Assembly: GCF_030272615.1 (NCBI RefSeq)
Contig: NC_081414.1
Coordinates: 662,044,438 to 662,108,437, forward strand
Direction of reading: 5' to 3'
Length of the DNA: 64,000 nucleotides
DNA from: Cryptomeria japonica
Lineage: Eukaryota; Streptophyta; Pinopsida; Cupressales; Cupressaceae
Shown here in pieces: positions 59,593 to 64,000 of the stretch. The notes under the pieces were generated by a model. That model was not told the origin of the DNA and made no database searches. It saw only the letters and a program-made list of their open reading frames with translations. Position 1 is the first letter of the stretch. Every line of letters starts with the position of its first letter. Both the position numbers and the translations under genes were made by a program.

Positions 59593-61446
59593 TTGGCAAC
59601 TGCAGATAAAGCACGAAAAGTAAAATTTCCTCCTCGTTTTGAAAATCATCGCTCGAATTCAAGAGCAAATACATCAAGTTCCTCAGGTTCAAGTAGGATG
59701 GATGCACTAGACCATTTTGCAGATTTGAAAAAACAAATGTTAGATGTAGCTACTAAAATGAAAGATACTGGAAGAACAAGGGAATGTGTGGCATTATGTG
59801 CTAGGCTGGGTATCAGTGTTAATGAAAAATGATATTGATCATGACCTGAATAAGTACAAAGAAAGATGTGAACATGCAACCCAAGGATCGAACAAGGGAA
59901 GAAATCATAAAGATGAAACAAATGTAAAGAACAATACCTATAAGATAACTGAAAACCCCTTATATGATCGTAGGAATGGTAACTATGCATACACCCATGT
60001 ACCTCCTGAACATCAGTACAATCATTATAACAACTTTGCATGTCAAAGTCAATTCCAACCCCGAAACCAATTTCCCCATTATAATAACATGAGTCAGAAC
60101 CATGGGAATTTCTTCCAGGGAGGGTATGGATTGATGAATACAGAGCGTACCAAAAAATTTGACTTTTTAGGAATGATGGTGTATCCTCATCCCATCCCAA
60201 ATGAAATCGGAACTGCAGTACCAAAATTCAGTGGGAGTAATGCTATCACAGGGGAAGCACATTGCAAAGCTTTCGACACAGTCATGGAAGATTTTTGCCT
60301 CCCATATGAAGATGTTAAAATGAAGTTATTCATGCAGTCCTTAATAGAAGATGCATGAGATTGGTTCAGAACATTACCTGATGCTTCAATAAGTAACCTT
60401 GCAGAGTTTAGGAGACTTTTTCTCGAACAATATGGAGATCAAAATAGCCCTGAGTTTGCACTACATGAAATCATAAGTATCAAAAAAGAACCTAATGAGA
60501 TAGTATTAGATTTCAATAGAAGATTTAACAGAGTTATAAACAAAATTCCTAATAGGATAAAGCCAGTCCCAGAAGTAAGCATCTTGTACTACATAAATGC
60601 CTTTGACAGCAAGACAAATTATGGACTCAGGATGAAAAACCCTACGACTCTTCAAGGAGTTATGAAAGCTGCCATAACTATAGAAAACAATAGAAAAGTT
60701 TCTCAGAGAATTGGGAAGAGAGAAGATACTAGGTTGTTCAACCGAAAAGCTCCCAAACAAACTAAAGATGAAGACAAATTGGAAAAAGTATTGAATGTTT
60801 TAAAAGATTTATCTGTGAAGGTAAATAAAACAAAGAAACAACAATTCTTCTGTCATGATAGACCCAGACTACACGATATGCCTTACAATACTACCTGGAA
60901 GGATGGGAAACCAGTGGAGAAGAATTAAAAGGATAATATGCAAACGCCAGGTCCTCTAAAAAGAATTGTGAATCAAGTGTCAGATGATAACCTATGGTGC
61001 TTTGCTTGTGACATGCCACATTCTCCTTACCAATGTATAGTGGCAAAGAAGCTGCAAGAAGAAGAAGAAGAATGTGAAGGGTATACAGATGACCACACCA
61101 TACATTTTATATCATTCAAAGAATATGACTCATCTGAGGAAGAAGGGGATGGTGATGTAAGTTCCAGACGGATCAATCAACAATGTTGTATGCATCAAAT
61201 ATTCTCAGATGAGGAAGAAGAGATCAAACTCAAGGTCCCCACTGAGGAAGAAAGGGAAAGAATCATGGTGGCTGCAGTGGAACAAGCCAAAAGAACTTAT
61301 GCTCTTAGAAACAAAACCATAAACCCCGAGCAGGGAAAGTTCTTCGGAATGTTCATAAAAGAAGTCAATAAAGTATCTAAACCAATAAATAGAATGAGTA
61401 ATATCCAAGATAGGGACTCAGGGAAAATCAAAGAGAAAGAGGTTTA
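59593..61446 (+). pseudogene. Gypsy Gag (nearly intact)
   Basis: The N-part (59593-59832) has MDALDHFADLKKQMLDVATK. A frameshift near 59820 leads into a Gln/Asn/Tyr-rich stretch. The conserved Gag core is VPKFSGSNAITGEAHCKAFD, DWFRTLPDASI, FRRLFLEQYGDQ and FNRRFNRVINKIP (60215-60545). A variant knuckle CFACDMPHSPYQC (CX2CX3HX4C) lies near 60990-61030. Acidic segments follow. Stops at 60355-60357 and 60926-60928 are the only in-frame breaks after the shift. Gag forms the particle. Confidence 0.8.
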
Positions 61447-61463
61447 GATAACAAAATTGCAAA

Positions 61464-61466
<3 letters not shown>

Positions 61467-61498
<32 letters not shown>
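61467..61498 (+). repeat. (GA)16 microsatellite between gag and pol
   Basis: A GA run of about 32 bp, 20 bp after the Gag stop and before the protease frame. Confidence 0.9.
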
Positions 61499-61506
<8 letters not shown>

Positions 61507-61580
61507 GCTACTTCCCCAATACCCATTGCCACATCATTTGAGATTGCCAATGCTTTGACACAAATGAAGGATTACTTGAG

Positions 61581-64000
61581 ATGATGAAGTTCCCAAAATA
61601 CAGAGAGAAGACTCTAAGGATGATCACAGATGTCTTGGGAGGTAAAGTGAAAGAACACAAGCAAGGTGGTCAGGACAATAATGGTGAACATGATCTAGCT
61701 CCAGCCATATATTTGGGGTCAGCAATAACAAAAAATTCTTCCCAAGTAGATCCCTTTTACCTGAATCTAATGATCAATAATAAGATGATTAAAAATTGCA
61801 TGATTGATTCGGGAGCAACAATAAATGTTATGCCTGTGGGAGTTATTAAAGAGCTTTACGCTATGGATAATTGATCTATTCCAGTGGTGGGTGTTATGAA
61901 AGATGTGGAGTTCAAGCTAGCAGCATGCCCCAAAGCATCATACAAGACATACATCACGGTGGTGGATGTCCCTCCAAATTATGGAATGTTATTATCCAAA
62001 CAGTGGTCAAACCTGATAGGGGGACATGTCCAATTGGACTTGTCATATGCAACCATACCAGTGAACGAACATGAAGTGAGAATTGAAAGAGAGCCTCATT
62101 CCTCATATATCATTGAGGATGTGGAAACGCCTGAGCCAATATGTTTTATTCAGTCAGACATGGATAATTTTAAAGTACAATTCACAAAACCAAAGACTAA
62201 GGATTTGTTTCCAATTGAGTCTTGCATCAAAGAAACAAATGATCAAGTGTGGTGCATGTACTTTGATGGCTCATGCAATAAGGAAGGAAGTGGGGCTGTA
62301 ATTCTATTCATTTCACCAAGTGGAGAAACATTTAAGTCTTCTTTCAAGTTAATGTTTGAATGTACCAACAATATTGTTGAGTATGAGGCTTTAATCACAG
62401 GACTGAACCTAGCAGTTAAGCATGGAATTAAAATCCTTAGTGTATTTGGGGACTCAAAATTGATAGTGTCCCAAATTAAAGAAATATATGCCTCTAAACA
62501 TATCATATTGAAGCAATAAAGAAATGCAATTTGGGACACCATTGAATTGTTTGATACCTTTCAGATAAATTGGATTGATAGGTCAAAGAACATAATGGCT
62601 GACTTTCTGGCGAATATTGCACTAAATGAAAGTGATGTGACATTAAATGGGATATCGGAAGTGGAGATAAAAGTTAGACCTTCTATCCCTGATAACCTGT
62701 ATAATTGGCAAATTTTTCAAGATGATGTTGACTTGCTAAACTTCTTGCAGTGTGTGGATCATTATCAGGCACAGGCTATTAACTTAAATGACTTTGTGGA
62801 AGAGATTGATGGGAAAGAAACCTTGTTTGGACAAGAAATCATACAACTGAAATCAAACAAAATTCCAAGAGGTTTGGTTGCATTAGAAAGAACTTTCAAT
62901 GCATGGGATGGAATAGAAACTAAAGTGACTGCAGCTAGAGAAAGTGGTGTTGAACAAGTTAACTTAGGAAACAAGGAGTCACCAAGGCATGTGTTTGTTG
63001 GAAATAAATTAACTCCTAAAATGAAACAACAACTGATAATGTTGCTTAGAAGTATAGGCACATTTTTGCATGGTCATATGATGACCTCAAAGCCTATAGA
63101 GAAGATCTTTTCCAGCATGAAATACCCCTCAAACCTGATGCTAAGCCATTTAGACAAAAAAAGAGACCTATAAATCCAACCTTGCTACCTAAGATGAAAG
63201 AAGAAATAATAAAAATGAAAGATGTAGGGATAATCAAACCTTGTAGGTATTCCACTTGGGTTTCAAACCTAGTGTCTGTCAGAAAAAAGAATGGAGATAT
63301 AAGACTCTGTGAAGACTTCAAGAACTTGAATATATCATCTTTGAAATATAACTACCCATTACCAAATATGGATATCATGTTGAAAAAGGTAACTGGATGT
63401 GAACTATTATCTATGATGGATGGATTCTCAAGTTATAACCAAGTAAAAATCAGGGAGGTTGAGAAATACAAGATAGCCTTTACAACACCGTGGGGTACGT
63501 ATGTGTATGCAAGGATGCCATTTGGCCTAACTAATGTTGGAGAAACTTTCCAAAGAGAAATGGATGTAGCATTTGTAGAGCTAATAGATGTGATAATGGT
63601 GGTATATTAGGATGATCTAACTGCTTACTCAAAAAAGGATGAAGACCACTGCAATCACGTTGAAAGGATATTCAGAAAAGCTTTAGAATATGGGATCTCT
63701 CTTAATCCAAATAAATGTCATTTTGGAGTTGAGGAAGGAAAGCTCCTAGGACACATAGTATCTAAGGAGGGAGTAAAACTTGATCCTGAAAGAGTGGCTG
63801 CAATCAATGAAGTCCCCATTCCAAAAACTATTAAAGCCATTCAGTTATTTTTGGGATAAATCAAATTTGTCAGGAGATTCATCTTATACATTGCAGATAT
63901 TGTAAAACCTATAGTGTAGATGTTAAAGAAAGGAGCCAAAATAGATTGGGATGTAGAAGCATTGGAGTCCTTTATAGTAATCAAGAGGGCAATATCTGAG
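61581..64000 (+). pseudogene. Gypsy Pol: protease, RNase H, reverse transcriptase (truncated by window)
   Basis: The protease shows MIDSGATINVMPVGV (about 61800). A complete RNase H follows: MYFDGSCNKEGSGAV, NNIVEYEALITGLNLA, FGDSKLIVSQIK and NIMADFLANIA, with all four acidic positions kept and one stop (62517). Reverse transcriptase starts after a shift near 63065: FAWSYDDLKAYREDLF, VRKKNGDIRLCEDFKN, MDGFSSYNQVKI and MPFGLTNVGETFQREM. The catalytic YQDD reads Y-stop-DD (TAG 63608-63610). Then GISLNPNKCHFG and LLGHIVSKEGV follow. The fusion order protease, RNase H, reverse transcriptase is noteworthy. Confidence 0.88.

Larger units (their letters stand above)
59236..64000 (+). mobile_element. 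Ty3/Gypsy (Tat/Ogre-type) retrotransposon, 5' part
   Basis: The order is primer site, Gag (59593-61446), protease (about 61581-62050), RNase H (62240-62640), then reverse transcriptase (63060 to the window end). Integrase and the 3' LTR lie outside. Frameshifts near 59820 and 63065, and stops such as the one inside the polymerase active site, show it is inactive. The lineage call rests on the primer site and on the extra RNase H. Confidence 0.85.

Noticed and set aside
59646-60224. 192-codon minus-strand ORF
   Set aside because: It is a shadow of the Gypsy Gag, which has clear motifs on the plus strand.

Overview
This window looks like intergenic DNA from a large land-plant genome, possibly a gymnosperm. 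It is AT-rich and packed with nested, decayed retrotransposons. LTR elements of the Copia and Ty3/Gypsy types sit beside L1-like LINEs that carry a plant-type RNase H. I see no host gene, tRNA, rRNA or CRISPR array. 'Plant' is well supported by the element families; 'gymnosperm' is only an impression.

Layout. 1-2029: AT-rich repeat DNA, including the start of an LTR-like repeat. 2030-9896: a near full-length LINE (LINE-a, plus strand) with a 13-bp target-site duplication (TSD). 10388-12009: a 5'-truncated LINE (LINE-b, plus strand) with its own TSD, in the same LTR-like repeat. 12.3-12.8 kb: short tandem repeats. 13580-20431: LTR element A (minus strand, TSD GTGCT). 20.4-25.1 kb: LTR-like and G-poor repeat DNA with a 96-bp and a 72-bp tandem array. 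25.8-44.8 kb: a roughly 0.95-kb direct repeat flanks protease-like remains (element D?), with element B (29190-36860, minus strand, TSD CCTTG) and Copia element C (37010-43659, minus strand, TSD ACCTG) inserted between the copies. 44.8-49.8 kb: noncoding repeat DNA with a hairpin-rich GC island beside a (TA)28 tract. 50195-57170: a third LINE (LINE-c, minus strand). 57.2-64 kb: the 5' part of a Gypsy element of Tat/Ogre type (plus strand) that runs off the window.

The strongest unexpected signal is a third ORF in the LINE family. It lies downstream of the RNase H in all three LINE copies. The start methionine is at an equivalent position in all three and the motifs are shared; copies a and c have nearly identical lengths (about 205 codons), and copy b is slightly shorter. 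I do not recognise the protein. In LINE-a and LINE-c, ORF1 and ORF2 are also joined by an ATGA stop/start overlap.

Elements A and B are related. Each encodes a Gag with zinc knuckles followed by a second long protein that the two share, and neither shows reverse transcriptase, integrase or RNase H. Their LTRs share an inverted repeat with a G-rich loop next to the primer-binding site. The Gypsy element carries a complete RNase H domain upstream of its reverse transcriptase. Nearly all ORFs carry stops or frameshifts, so they are annotated as pseudogenes. All protein assignments come from reading motifs by eye.
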